This document shows, in pieces, positions 35,487 through 44,733 of a stretch of 64,000 bases of DNA. How positions within the stretch are numbered: position 1 is the stretch's first letter; every line of letters begins with the position of its first letter. Under the pieces are notes generated by a model that searched no databases, was not told where the DNA came from, and saw only the letters and a program-made list of their open reading frames with translations. The stretch is taken from assembly GCA_023395255.1 (NCBI GenBank), contig JAEWZN010000003.1, forward strand, positions 310,001-374,000, read 5' to 3'. The DNA is from Deferribacteres bacterium (GTDB taxonomy: Bacteria > Chrysiogenota > Deferribacteres > Deferribacterales > Geovibrionaceae). Made by a program: the position numbers and the translations under genes.

Positions 35487-35547
35487 CTATCAATCGATAG
35501 TCTGATCGTTGATTAGAATATCATTTCACAAAAACTCCTTTTGTCAA
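35487..35547 (-). promoter_or_regulatory. livK promoter with two palindromes in the leader
   Basis: On the minus strand TTGACA (35547-35542) and TGATAT (35523-35518) are 18 bases apart. Just downstream lie two inverted repeats: CTATC-AATC-GATAG (35487-35500) and TCTGATC-GTT-GATTAGA (35501-35517), suitable for a repressor or activator. Confidence 0.45.
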
Positions 35548-35571
35548 CGCCCGACCTGAATAATCAATAAG

Positions 35572-37206
35572 TTACTCTGCTTCCATATGAGGATAGCCTA
35601 TTGCAAGCGGCGGAACAAAGGTTTCTTTTACAGTGCGGGTGTTTACCCAGCGGATAAGGTTGAGGTAGCTGCCTGCCTTATCGTTTGTTCCTGAACCTCT
35701 GCCGCCTCCGAAAGGCTGCTGTCCCACAACTGCTCCTGTGGGTTTATCGTTTATATAGAAGTTGCCCGCTGCGTCCTCAAGCAGCTCGAAAGCTGTGATT
35801 ATCGCATCTCTGCATCTGGCGAATATGGAGCCTGTAAGGGCGTATTCGTTGCCTGTGTTGCAGAGTTTCAGGTATTCTTCATACTTTTCGTCTTCATAAA
35901 AGGTAACAGTCAGAACGGGCCCGAAGATCTCCTCTCTGAAAGTTTTGAACTCAAGGTTCTGAGTGGTGATTACAGTGGGTTCGATGAACCAGCCTTTTGA
36001 TTCGTCATACCCGCCGCCAATAACTATCTCGGCATCAGTTGCCTGTTTTGCATAGTCAATGTAGGCTATGATTGACTTGTAGGCTCTTTTTGAGACAACC
36101 GCAGTCATGAAGTTTCTGAAATCCATGGGTGAGCCCATTTTGATTTCGCCAACAAGCTCCTTCATTCTTTTAAGGTAAGCATCCTTCATGCTCATGGGGA
36201 TGTATGCTCTTGAAGCGGCAGAGCATTTCTGCCCCTGATACTCAAAAGCACCTCTGACGGAGGCAACAGCCAGAGCATCAAGATCCGCTGATTTGTGAGC
36301 AAAGATGAAGTCCTTGCCGCCGGTTTCGCCGACAATCCTCGGATATGATTTGTATGTGTAGATGTTTTTACCGATTGTTTCCCAGATATTTTTGAAAACG
36401 CCTGTGCTGCCTGTGAAGTGGATGCCGCCGAAGTCGGGGCTGGAGAAGGTTGCTGCTGATATGTCTTTCGCATCGGATGGAACGTAGTTAACCACGCCGT
36501 CCGGAAGTCCCGCTTCCTTGAATATCTTCATAAGAAGATTTGGGACATAGGCTGCGTCACCTGACGGTTTCCAGAGAACCACATTACCCATCATTGCGGG
36601 CGCAAGGGGCAGGTTGCCGGAAATAGCCGTGAAGTTGAACGGCGTAACAGCGAGTATGAAGCCCTCAAGCGGACGGTACTGAAGAGAGTTCCACACGCCT
36701 TTTGAGTTGTGCAGGGGCTGCTCAGCATATATCTGCTGCATGAAATATACGTTAAAGCGGAGGAAGTCGATCAACTCGCATGCGGAGTCGATTTCGGCCT
36801 GAACAGCGGTTTTACCGATGGAAAGCATGGTAGCCGCGTTCATCTGCGCGCGGTATTTGGTGGAGATGAGTTCGGCTATTTTAAGGAAAATGCCCGCTCT
36901 GTGGAACCAAGGCATCTTGCCCCAGGCTTCTCTGGCTGCCATAGCGGCATCTATTGCCTGCTGTATTTCAGGCTGGCCTGCTTTGTGGTATTTGCCGAGC
37001 CTGATGGAATGGTCAAAGGGGGCGGTTATTTCAACAGTGTTGCCTGTTTTGATTTCTTTTCCGCCTATAATTACGGGGACTTCTGTATATTTTTCAGAAA
37101 GCTCTTTCAGAGCGGCTTTGAGCTCTTTTTTCTCTTTGCTGCCTTCACGGTACTCAAATACCGGTTCGTTCTGGGGGAATGGTACGTTAAACACGCCGTT
37201 ATTCAT
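35572..37206 (-). CDS. 1-pyrroline-5-carboxylate (glutamate semialdehyde) dehydrogenase
   Basis: 544 residues, an NAD-dependent aldehyde dehydrogenase of the long ALDH4A1-like P5CDH type. Specific stretches are TPFNFTAISGNLPLAPAMMG, VVLWKPSGDAAY, the catalytic-Glu region VGETGGKDFIFAH, the catalytic-Cys region YQGQKCSAASRAY, and EEIFGPVLTVTFYED. It oxidises glutamate semialdehyde, the open form of P5C, to glutamate. Proline dehydrogenase is encoded 32 bases upstream, and the HypD-type dehydratase on the same strand makes P5C from hydroxyproline, so this enzyme can drain both routes. In many proteobacteria the two activities are fused in PutA; here they are separate. Confidence 0.93.
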   Translation of the reverse strand: MNNGVFNVPFPQNEPVFEYREGSKEKKELKAALKELSEKYTEVPVIIGGKEIKTGNTVEITAPFDHSIRLGKYHKAGQPEIQQAIDAAMAAREAWGKMPWFHRAGIFLKIAELISTKYRAQMNAATMLSIGKTAVQAEIDSACELIDFLRFNVYFMQQIYAEQPLHNSKGVWNSLQYRPLEGFILAVTPFNFTAISGNLPLAPAMMGNVVLWKPSGDAAYVPNLLMKIFKEAGLPDGVVNYVPSDAKDISAATFSSPDFGGIHFTGSTGVFKNIWETIGKNIYTYKSYPRIVGETGGKDFIFAHKSADLDALAVASVRGAFEYQGQKCSAASRAYIPMSMKDAYLKRMKELVGEIKMGSPMDFRNFMTAVVSKRAYKSIIAYIDYAKQATDAEIVIGGGYDESKGWFIEPTVITTQNLEFKTFREEIFGPVLTVTFYEDEKYEEYLKLCNTGNEYALTGSIFARCRDAIITAFELLEDAAGNFYINDKPTGAVVGQQPFGGGRGSGTNDKAGSYLNLIRWVNTRTVKETFVPPLAIGYPHMEAE

Positions 37207-37238
37207 TCGCTGCTCCTTTTGTATTCATTATTAGAGGG

Positions 37239-38144
37239 TTATTTACCGCCGGTGAGGAAGCCCTTAATAGCCGAGCCGACTATGGCGGGGTTTTCTTTCA
37301 GCCTGCGGATGCTGTACGGAAGCCAGTCTTCTCCGAAAGGAGTGTAGATGCGGAGCCTGTGTCCTTCTGCAAGAAGTCTTTTGCGAAGCTCAGAGCGCAC
37401 TCCGAGAAGCATCTGGAATTCGTACTCATGTTTTTCGAGTTTATATTTTTTGATGAGTTCCATAGCGCCGTTCACAAGAACATCGTCGTGTGTGGCTATG
37501 CCGACGTATGCTTTTTTCTGGAAAAGCAGTTCAAGGCAGGCAAGGAAATTTTCCTGAACCTTCTTTCTGTTGTTGTAGGCTATGTCATCTGGTTCTTTGT
37601 AAATACCTTTGCAAAGGCGGATGTTTGCCCGGTCTGTGGATTCTGTTATGTGTTTTATGTCGTCCAGTGTGCGTTTAAGGCATGCCTGTAAAACTGTTCC
37701 GCAGCTTTTGGGCATTTCCTTGCTGAGTGTGAGGTAGAGGTCAATTGTGTAGTCTGTGTAGGGATGGTTTTCCATGTCTATGCGGACAAAGATTCCTTTG
37801 CTGTACGCATAGCTTATCACTTCCGTCATGTACTTGGTGGATGTTTCTTCATTGAGGAGAATACCAAACGCAGTGGGCTTGATGGATATGTTCGTATCCA
37901 GTTTCTGCGCCTCAATGTTGTCGAGGACAAGCTTGTACATTTCGACCGTTTGTTTGGCTTTATTAATGTCGTCCGTGAACTCGCCAAGCAAATCAACAGT
38001 TCCCATAGCCCCTTCTGTGTTAAGAGCCTTGGTCATGCGGAAGGCATCCTCAGGCAGTGCGCCTGCGACGTACCTTTTTGCAAAAAAACCAACCAGCGCT
38101 TTCGGCATGTAAGGCATGGAGTTTGCAATTAATGTGTTAAACAT
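37239..38144 (-). CDS. proline dehydrogenase (monofunctional, FAD)
   Basis: 301 residues, the size of the single-domain enzymes. The FAD/substrate barrel motifs are present: RLCKGIYKEPDDIAY, GIATHDDVLV, EFQMLLGVRSELRKRL and the C-terminal YTPFGEDWLPYSIRRLKENP, where the paired arginines bind the proline carboxylate. It oxidises proline to P5C and passes electrons to quinone at the inner membrane. It lies 15 bases after the XRE-cupin regulator and 32 bases before P5C dehydrogenase, giving a compact regulated operon. Confidence 0.93.
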   Translation of the reverse strand: MFNTLIANSMPYMPKALVGFFAKRYVAGALPEDAFRMTKALNTEGAMGTVDLLGEFTDDINKAKQTVEMYKLVLDNIEAQKLDTNISIKPTAFGILLNEETSTKYMTEVISYAYSKGIFVRIDMENHPYTDYTIDLYLTLSKEMPKSCGTVLQACLKRTLDDIKHITESTDRANIRLCKGIYKEPDDIAYNNRKKVQENFLACLELLFQKKAYVGIATHDDVLVNGAMELIKKYKLEKHEYEFQMLLGVRSELRKRLLAEGHRLRIYTPFGEDWLPYSIRRLKENPAIVGSAIKGFLTGGK

Positions 38145-38159
38145 TTCTTTCTCCGATTT

Positions 38160-38708
38160 TTAAAAAGTCGGCGGAGTATTGACCCATAGGAGTATGGTCT
38201 CACCGTCATAAGTGTTTTTCCATCTATGTGGAATGTTGGAGTTGTACACGGCACTGTCGCCCGCATTAAGCACCATAGTCTTTTTGTCGAGCGTTATCTC
38301 CACCTGACCGTGAAGTACGTATACAAACTCCTCCCCAACATGCAGGTTGTAGTCGTTTCCGCTGTACGCACCTTTTTCAAGTATATGGTAAAGCGGTTCG
38401 AGAACGGAGTTGGCTCCCTTCGGCTTAAGGGATTCGTAAACAACTTTGGAAGCCTTGGAAGTTAACTTAACCCGTTCATTTTTTCGAACGACAACAGTAT
38501 CTTTTTCCCCTTCGGCTACATCAAAAAAAGAGGTTATGGTGACTCCTAACGCTTCGGATATTTTGCGAAGGCTGGCAACAGTGGGTGAAACAAGGTTCCG
38601 CTCAACCTGTGAAAGGAAAGATATGCTGCATCCGCTGACTTTTGCCATGTCACGGAGAGACATTTTGCGCTCATGTCTCAATTCCTTAACTTTCTTGCCG
38701 AAGTCCAA
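38160..38708 (-). CDS. XRE-family regulator with C-terminal cupin domain
   Basis: 182 residues. Residues 7-60 are an XRE helix-turn-helix (VKELRHERKMSLRDMAKVSG, LRKISEALGVTI). Residues about 110-178 are a cupin_2 barrel (NDYNLHVGEEFVYVLHGQVE, NAGDSAVYNSNIPHRWKN), the usual ligand-sensing module. This type often controls amino-acid or polyamine catabolism. It is the first gene of the proline dehydrogenase-P5C dehydrogenase operon, and a palindrome overlaps the -10 box of its promoter, consistent with autoregulation and control by proline or P5C (inferred). Confidence 0.9.
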   Translation of the reverse strand: MDFGKKVKELRHERKMSLRDMAKVSGCSISFLSQVERNLVSPTVASLRKISEALGVTITSFFDVAEGEKDTVVVRKNERVKLTSKASKVVYESLKPKGANSVLEPLYHILEKGAYSGNDYNLHVGEEFVYVLHGQVEITLDKKTMVLNAGDSAVYNSNIPHRWKNTYDGETILLWVNTPPTF

Positions 38709-38736
38709 AATATACCTCTTTTTTATTTCACTATGC

Positions 38737-38769
38737 TGTTCATTATACTGAACATTAATGAGATGTCAA
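38737..38769 (-). promoter_or_regulatory. promoter and operator of the XRE-proline dehydrogenase operon
   Basis: On the minus strand TTGACA (38769-38764) and TATAAT (38747-38742) are 16 bases apart. The perfect inverted repeat TGTTCA-N6-TGAACA (38737-38754) covers the -10 box, where a bound regulator would block transcription. Confidence 0.7.
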
Positions 38770-39295
38770 TGGGTTTGGATGGTTCCGAAGTTCACTGAGG
38801 GGAGGTATGTAATGACCCATTGTAATTGTAATATTTATTACAAAGCTTATCTTTTTCTGTTTGGAAGATAACAAAAGCTATTATTGAATGGATTTTATAT
38901 TATAAAAAAAGGATAGGGCATATTGAGCAAATGCCGCTTTCAGCAAAGTTTTTTGAGTTAACCATAATGAAAAGTTTTGAGCATTTTATCAATAATTAAA
39001 AAATAAACACATACTTTTTCAAAACGCTGTTTATTGTTAGCTAGGTTACAACGAGTTATTTATGAGGCCGAAAATGACGGTTAAGAATATTTAAAAAAAA
39101 TTCAGCCATTTTGTTTTTTATATGAAACGAAGGGGTGAGGCACTGGAAGAGAGCCTGTGTATTCTGACCCTTTTTTTGATGCGTGATTTTTTCCCTTTAC
39201 TATCAATGCAGAATCTAAGGTGCAGAAAAAAGGGTTTTAATGCAGTTTTAAATATTTTCTGTTTTGCGTTAATATGTTCTGATATTATATTATCA
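38770..39295 (+). promoter_or_regulatory. AT-rich region with the CRISPR leader
   Basis: About 525 bases without a gene. The part next to the array (roughly 39100-39295) is the leader, judged by the intact first repeat and the degenerate last repeat at the far end. It contains CTGACCCTTTTTTT, as type I-F leaders often do, and AT-rich tracts suited to IHF bending. The left part (38770-39100) is AT-rich with nothing further that I can name. Confidence 0.6.
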
Positions 39296-40766
39296 GTTCA
39301 CTGCCGTACAGGCAGCTTAGAAACTGTACATTTAGTTGTTCAAGATGTCTTAACCGTTCACTGCCGTACAGGCAGCTTAGAAATGAGCGCTTTCGCCTCG
39401 CAGTTATCACCCACCGTTCACTGCCGTACAGGCAGCTTAGAAATTTCAACACGCCTACCCATAGACAACCCAGAAGTTCACTGCCGTACAGGCAGCTTAG
39501 AAAGCAGACCTCGCAAGGCCTCCGCTCCGGCTTCTGTTCACTGCCGTACAGGCAGCTTAGAAATACATCTGAAAACAGTAAATACGAGCCCCTAAGTTCA
39601 CTGCCGTACAGGCAGCTTAGAAATTGTGAGCTTAAATCTTTAGCACCGCCAAGAACGTTCACTGCCGTACAGGCAGCTTAGAAAATAAACTGCCCTAACC
39701 ACTTAGGAAGCGAGCCGTTCACTGCCGTACAGGCAGCTTAGAAATCATTTCCGAAGCGAATATTTCCATAGCCTCTTGTTCACTGCCGTACAGGCAGCTT
39801 AGAAAACGGTCTGGGCTTGCCATGAAAGTAAACCAAAGTTCACTGCCGTACAGGCAGCTTAGAAAAACCCATTTATTTGCATCAGCACTTAGACTACGTT
39901 CACTGCCGTACAGGCAGCTTAGAAACTGCAATGACTGAGGGTAGGGAAGAGGCTATGGAGTTCACTGCCGCACAGGCAGCTTAGAAATGTGCAGTTTTCT
40001 AAAAAAACTACTGCAAGGGGTTCACTGCCGCACAGGCAGCTTAGAAATCCTGATTACAACGCCTTGCCGCGAGCTTTGCGTTCACTGCCGCACAGGCAGC
40101 TTGAAATGTATTGGCGACAGTGGTAATATATGCCACAGGTTCACTGCCGCACAGGCAGCTTAGAAAATATAAACAAGTAGCAACATTTAGAGATTCCAGT
40201 TCACTGCCGCACAGGCAGCTTAGAAAGTATACGAACAGTAATCTCATTTATCTATCGTGTTCACTGCCGCACAGGCAGCTTAGAAATGATTCATACCCGA
40301 ATATGCGACTCTTACTGTGTTCACTGCCGCACAGGCAGCTTAGAAATTTTCTGATAAATCAAATCGCTGTTATCATCAGTTCACTGCCGTACAGGCAGCT
40401 TAGAAAGTCAAGCAGCATATTGCCGAACGAGGCGACAAGTTCACTGCCGTACAGGCAGCTTAGAAAACCCCGAAGATTTGCTTCGTCAATTGCTCAGCGT
40501 TCACTGCCGCACAGGCAGCTTAGAAATCTATAAACATTTCAGGATAAAGAGATAGAAAGTTCACTGCCGCACAGGCAGCTTAGAAATCACGCAAGTTAAG
40601 CATTCTTTCAATGTCATAGTTCACTGCCGCACAGGCAGCTTAGAAAAAGGGCGTTATGCAGTATGGCACAATGCCTATGTTCACTGCCGCACAGGCAGCT
40701 TAGAAATGTGCTGCCGTTCTGTGAGGAGGTTAAGAAGGGTTCACTGCCGCACAGGCAGCTTAGAAG
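39296..40766 (+). CRISPR. type I-F CRISPR array, 25 repeats and 24 spacers
   Basis: 28-base repeats starting GTTCACTGCCG and ending GCAGCTTAGAAA, with stem CTGCC/GGCAG, match the type I-F consensus. Spacers are 32 bases except three (33 at 39624-39656 and 39745-39777, 34 at 39926-39959). Repeat position 12 is T in repeats 1-11 and 19-20 and C in repeats 12-18 and 21-25. Repeat 14 (40080) lacks one base; the last repeat (40739) ends in G instead of A. That degenerate end places the oldest spacers on the right and the leader on the left. No cas gene occurs in the window, so interference would depend on genes elsewhere. Confidence 0.97.
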
Positions 40767-40830
40767 GTAAAGAAGATATATCTGAAAAATCCCTGAATCC
40801 TGAGACAGAAAACCGCTGAAAACAACATGC

Positions 40831-40865
40831 GGCTTCCGCAGAACACCTGCTGCGGAGGCCTTTTT
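40831..40865 (+). terminator. terminator after the CRISPR array
   Basis: GGCTTCCGCAG (40831-40841) pairs with CTGCGGAGGCC (40850-40860), one G-T pair, followed by TTTTT. It should stop the pre-crRNA transcript about 65 bases after the last repeat. Confidence 0.75.
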
Positions 40866-41238
40866 AAAGCTGCTCTATAACTTCTCTTTGTTCCAGAAGG
40901 AACAGTTCGAAGTTCCTTGAAAACTCCCAGTAAAGCTCAAGCACCCGCTCCCCTTCTTCGGTGAGCTCCGCTCCGCCTCCGCCTGCGCCCCCTGTTTTCT
41001 TCACAACCAGAGGTTTCTTGGCCAGAGTGTTCATGGAGTCAACAATACCCCAAGCCTTGCTGTATGACATATTGAGGATGGAGGCAGCCTTTGACATGGA
41101 ACCGTGCTGCTTGATAAGCTCAAGAAAGTGTATTTTGCCCAGTCCGAGAAAGTTTTTTCCGCCTTTATCGATCCAGACTCTGCCGCCGTATGTGTATTCT
41201 CCTGCGGATTTGCTGAACAGATCGTTTGTCTTATTCAT
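40864..41238 (-). CDS. ModE-like winged-helix regulator, DNA-binding domain only
   Basis: 124 residues from ATG 41238, with AAGGG upstream; an earlier ATG at 41283 has no ribosome-binding site. The LysR-type winged helix of ModE N-terminal domains is clear: GKIHFLELIKQHGSMSKAASILNMSYSKAWGIVDSMN, and the glycine-rich wing KTGGAGGGGAELTEEG. The molybdate-binding Mop domains of full ModE are absent, so it either senses something else or works with a separate partner. It could act on molybdenum-related genes such as the molybdoenzyme at 18.8-21.5 kb, but no target site was identified. It stands between the CRISPR array and the ribose operon. Confidence 0.82.
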   Translation of the reverse strand: MNKTNDLFSKSAGEYTYGGRVWIDKGGKNFLGLGKIHFLELIKQHGSMSKAASILNMSYSKAWGIVDSMNTLAKKPLVVKKTGGAGGGGAELTEEGERVLELYWEFSRNFELFLLEQREVIEQL

Positions 41239-41313
41239 GGGGAAACCCTTTGTTCCTTTTAGATTTATTCTTAATTTATACATGAGTCTGACGGAAAAAG
41301 CCGCAAAAAATGC

Positions 41314-41340
41314 AAAAAAGGGCGGAGTTTCCCCCGCCCA
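41314..41340 (-). terminator. terminator of the rbsDACB operon
   Basis: GGGCGG/CCGCCC stem, followed on the minus strand by TTTTTTGC; it lies about 25 bases after the rbsB stop. Confidence 0.75.
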
Positions 41341-41362
41341 AGGGTGGTGATGTGTATGGATA

Positions 41363-42238
41363 TTATTTGGTTACGAGTTTGAGCCCCACGGGTATGCTTG
41401 CGGGAACCTTTTTGTCGTCAAGAACAGCTTTGGCGGTCTCAACACCCTTAGCGCCTATGAAAGCGGGCTGCTGAGCGACAGTTGCGGAAAGTGCGCCGTC
41501 TTTAACAGCTTTCACAGCGTCATCAGTGGCATCAAAACCCACAACCATGATTTTTCTGCCGGAAGCCTGAATAGCTCTGAGAGCGCCGAGCGCCATTTCA
41601 TCATTATGGGCGAATACAGCGTCAACCACGGGCTGAGCCTGAAGGATGTTCTCCATTACGTTAAGCCCTTTTGTTCTGTCAAAGTCTGCTGTCTGGCGGG
41701 CGATAACAGTGATCTGCGAACCTTTGAGCGCTTCGTTGAAACCTTTGCCTCTGTCTCTGGCTGCGGATGTTCCGGGTATTCCCTCAAGTTCCACAACATT
41801 GCTTTTTTTGCCGAGGCTTTTAACTATGTATTCGCCGGCCATTTTGCCGCCGGCTACGTTATCTGAGGCGATGTGCGAAACAACCTGACCAGCGTTTGCG
41901 CCCCTGTCAAGGGTGACAACGGGAACTTTCGCCCTGTTTGCGATGCGGATTGCGTTGCCCACAGCGTCAGAGTCAGTGGGGTTGATGAGTATAACAGCGA
42001 CTCCTCTTGAAAGAAGGTCTTCAACGTTTGCTATTTCCTTTGCGGGGTCGTTCTGTGAGTCAAGAACAATGAGCTGAACACCGAGCTCCTTTGCCTTTGC
42101 CACGGCTCCGTCCTTGAGCGTTACAAAGAACGGGTTGTTAAGTGTGGAAACAACAAGCCCCACGGGTTTCTGTGCAGAGAAGGCGGACATTGCAGTGATT
42201 GCAATGAAAGCCGCCGCGATAGCTAAGATCCTTTTCAT
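41363..42238 (-). CDS. rbsB: ribose ABC transporter substrate-binding protein
   Basis: 291 residues. Signal peptide [22 protein letters not shown]. Mature protein begins [22 protein letters not shown], the RbsB entrance, and has [36 protein letters not shown] (sugar-contacting Asp/Arg region) and [16 protein letters not shown]. It delivers ribose in the periplasm to RbsC/RbsA. It is the last gene of rbsDACB, an order like that in Escherichia coli except that rbsK and rbsR are on the opposite strand. Confidence 0.95.
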   Translation of the reverse strand: MKRILAIAAAFIAITAMSAFSAQKPVGLVVSTLNNPFFVTLKDGAVAKAKELGVQLIVLDSQNDPAKEIANVEDLLSRGVAVILINPTDSDAVGNAIRIANRAKVPVVTLDRGANAGQVVSHIASDNVAGGKMAGEYIVKSLGKKSNVVELEGIPGTSAARDRGKGFNEALKGSQITVIARQTADFDRTKGLNVMENILQAQPVVDAVFAHNDEMALGALRAIQASGRKIMVVGFDATDDAVKAVKDGALSATVAQQPAFIGAKGVETAKAVLDDKKVPASIPVGLKLVTK

Positions 42239-42260
42239 GCCGACTCTCCTTTTATAAGTG

Positions 42261-43199
42261 TTATTTCTTTCTATCCATAAGGACTGCGATGAGAATCACC
42301 GCCCCCTTAGCGATCATCTGGTAGTATGAGGACACATTCATCAGGTTAAGTGCATTGTTAAGTATGCCGATTATCAGCGCGCCGATCAGGGTTCCGAAGA
42401 TTGTTCCCACGCCGCCTGCGAGGCTTGTTCCGCCGAGGACGACAGCGGCTATGGCATCAAGCTCATATCCGGCTCCCGCTGTGGGCTGCGCGGAGGAGAG
42501 GCGGGCGGTGAGGATTATCCCCGCCAGTGCGGAGAGAAGGCCGCTTATGGCGTAAACTGCGGTCTTGACCCTGCTGACACGTACACCTGAGAGTCTGGAA
42601 GCCTCTTCGTTACCGCCAACAGCATAAACATACCTGCCGAAGCGGGTGTACTTAAGTATATAGTAAGAAACGGCAAAAACAAGAATCATCAGAAAAACGG
42701 GAACGGGAATCCCCAGAACATAACCTGTTCCGAACCATGCGAAAACATCCGAGCCTTCGTCAAATCCGGTTGATATGGGCTTACCGTCTGTAAAAACAAG
42801 GGTTGCGCCCCTGAGAAGAGTCATAGCCACAAGGGTTGCGATGAAAGGCTGCACCTTTCCCTTTGTGATGATTACCCCCGCGAAAACTCCCAGAACAGTT
42901 CCCAGAAGAAGGGTGGTCGCTATGGTTATATAAGGGTCAAATCCGCTTGAGATCATGAATGCGGCAACAGCGCCGCAAATGGCGAGTATGGAACCCACAG
43001 AAAGGTCAATTCCTCCTGTAAGGATGACGAATGTCATACCTGCGGCCATGACTGCGTTAATGGATGTCTGGCGCAGGACGTTGAGGATATTGCTGACGGT
43101 GAGAAATCTCGGACTCAGAAGCGAAACTATCACAGCAAGAATCAGCAGACCCAGAAGCGGCCTGAACCTGATCAGAAATTCCTTAACCGTCATTTTCAT
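42261..43199 (-). CDS. rbsC: ribose ABC transporter permease
   Basis: 312 residues with about ten hydrophobic segments. Family stretches: [37 protein letters not shown] (coupling loop) and [28 protein letters not shown]. It forms the inner-membrane channel with RbsA as ATPase. It lies 28 bases after rbsA and 22 bases before rbsB. Confidence 0.95.
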   Translation of the reverse strand: MKMTVKEFLIRFRPLLGLLILAVIVSLLSPRFLTVSNILNVLRQTSINAVMAAGMTFVILTGGIDLSVGSILAICGAVAAFMISSGFDPYITIATTLLLGTVLGVFAGVIITKGKVQPFIATLVAMTLLRGATLVFTDGKPISTGFDEGSDVFAWFGTGYVLGIPVPVFLMILVFAVSYYILKYTRFGRYVYAVGGNEEASRLSGVRVSRVKTAVYAISGLLSALAGIILTARLSSAQPTAGAGYELDAIAAVVLGGTSLAGGVGTIFGTLIGALIIGILNNALNLMNVSSYYQMIAKGAVILIAVLMDRKK

Positions 43200-43227
43200 A
43201 TAAATAACCCCGTCTTTAATGTATTTA

Positions 43228-44733
43228 TCAGGCGGTCTGCGTAAGCCCGCTTATGGCGAGCGTCATTATTTTTTCCTGCGTGGCATCACTTCTGCTGAGT
43301 TCGCCCGCTATGCGCCCGGCGCTCATGACGAGTATGCGGTCGCTCATGCCCAGAACCTCCGGCAGTTCGGATGAGATGAGTATAATAGCCATTCCGTCTG
43401 CCTTGAGCAGGTTTATCAGCTCATATATCTCTTTCTTTGCGCCGACATCCACACCTCTTGTGGGCTCATCCAGAATAAGCACTTTGGGTTCGGTGACCAC
43501 TCCCTTGGCGATTGCCACCTTCTGCTGGTTTCCGCCGCTGAGGTTCACTACCTTCTGTGACGGGCCTGTGGTTTTTATGGACATTTTCTTTATGTATTCC
43601 TCTGAGGTTTCGGTCTCTTTTCCGTAGGAAACATGCCTGAACGCGTTCTGATATTTTTTCAGGGCGGGCAGGGTGATGTTCTCTTTTATTGTCATGCCGA
43701 GTATGAGGCCGAGCTGTTTTCTGTCTTCTGATACATATGATATGCCTTCTGCTATTGCTCCGGCCGGATGGGTGATTTTCAGCGGCTTTCCGTTCAGCCT
43801 GATCTCCCCTTTAGTGAGCGGGAGTACACCGAAGACCGTTTTGGCGACTTCGCTTCTGCCGGAGCCCATAAGCCCGGCTATGCCCACAACTTCGCCTTGC
43901 CTCACCTTGAAGCTGATGTCGCTCACAAGATGGTTGGTGAGACTGTCCGCCTCGAAAACAACCTCTCCCTGCGCGCACTCAGACTTAGGGTATCTTTCAA
44001 GGAGAGGCCTGCCCACCATAAGCTGGATTATGCTCTCCTCATCAAGTTCAAAGACAGGCTTTTCATCCACAAACGTGCCGTCACGGAGGATTGTTGCCCT
44101 GTCACAGACTTCAAACACCTCAAAAAGCTTGTGTGAAATATAAACAAGCGCCTTGCCGTCGTTTTTGAGATCATTTATTACTTTAAAAAGGTTTTCCGTC
44201 TCCACATCAGTCAGAGCGTCCGTGGGTTCGTCCATTATTATCACTCTTGCGTTCATGGAAAGCGCCTTGGCTATCTCCACCATCTGCGCCTGACCGACAC
44301 TGAGGGACGAAACCTTCGCAGAGGGGGATGTTTTTTCGCCGAGGCGTGTGAGGTATTCCGCCGCCAGAGCGTTCATTTCGGCGTATTTTATCTTGCCGAA
44401 CGGGTTCACAGGCTCACGGCCGAGGAATATATTCTCGCTCACGGTCAGTTCGGGTATAAGGTTAAGCTCCTGATGGATGATGGCTATGCCTTTATTCTGC
44501 GCGTCTTTCGGATCACGCACCATGAGCTTTCTGCCGTCGTAAGTTATTTCCCCTGAATCCATTGTGTAAACACCGCTGAGTATTTTCATCAGGGTCGATT
44601 TGCCCGCCCCGTTCTCACCGAGAAGAGCCATCACCTCACCTGAGAAAATACGCAGGGAAACATTGTCCAGAGCTTTTACTCCGGGGAATGTCTTGGTGAT
44701 GTTTTTCATCTCAAGCAGGGGGGCAGCGCTCAT
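43228..44733 (-). CDS. rbsA: ribose ABC transporter ATP-binding protein (two ABC domains)
   Basis: 501 residues, the same length as Escherichia coli RbsA, from ATG 44733, which overlaps the rbsD stop (TGATG); the longer frame to 44781 is rejected. Two nucleotide-binding domains are present. The first has GENGAGKSTLMK and LSVGQAQMVEIAKAL, the second the degenerate Walker A GLMGSGRSE and LSGGNQQKVAIAKG. Each has its Walker B (VIIMDEPTDAL, VLILDEPTRGVD). Confidence 0.95.
   Translation of the reverse strand: MSAAPLLEMKNITKTFPGVKALDNVSLRIFSGEVMALLGENGAGKSTLMKILSGVYTMDSGEITYDGRKLMVRDPKDAQNKGIAIIHQELNLIPELTVSENIFLGREPVNPFGKIKYAEMNALAAEYLTRLGEKTSPSAKVSSLSVGQAQMVEIAKALSMNARVIIMDEPTDALTDVETENLFKVINDLKNDGKALVYISHKLFEVFEVCDRATILRDGTFVDEKPVFELDEESIIQLMVGRPLLERYPKSECAQGEVVFEADSLTNHLVSDISFKVRQGEVVGIAGLMGSGRSEVAKTVFGVLPLTKGEIRLNGKPLKITHPAGAIAEGISYVSEDRKQLGLILGMTIKENITLPALKKYQNAFRHVSYGKETETSEEYIKKMSIKTTGPSQKVVNLSGGNQQKVAIAKGVVTEPKVLILDEPTRGVDVGAKKEIYELINLLKADGMAIILISSELPEVLGMSDRILVMSAGRIAGELSRSDATQEKIMTLAISGLTQTA

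Noticed and set aside
39122..39595. Open frames over the CRISPR array on both strands (with repeated VHCRTGSLE or FLSCLYGSE)
   Set aside because: They are translations of the repeat units and have no ribosome-binding site or homology.
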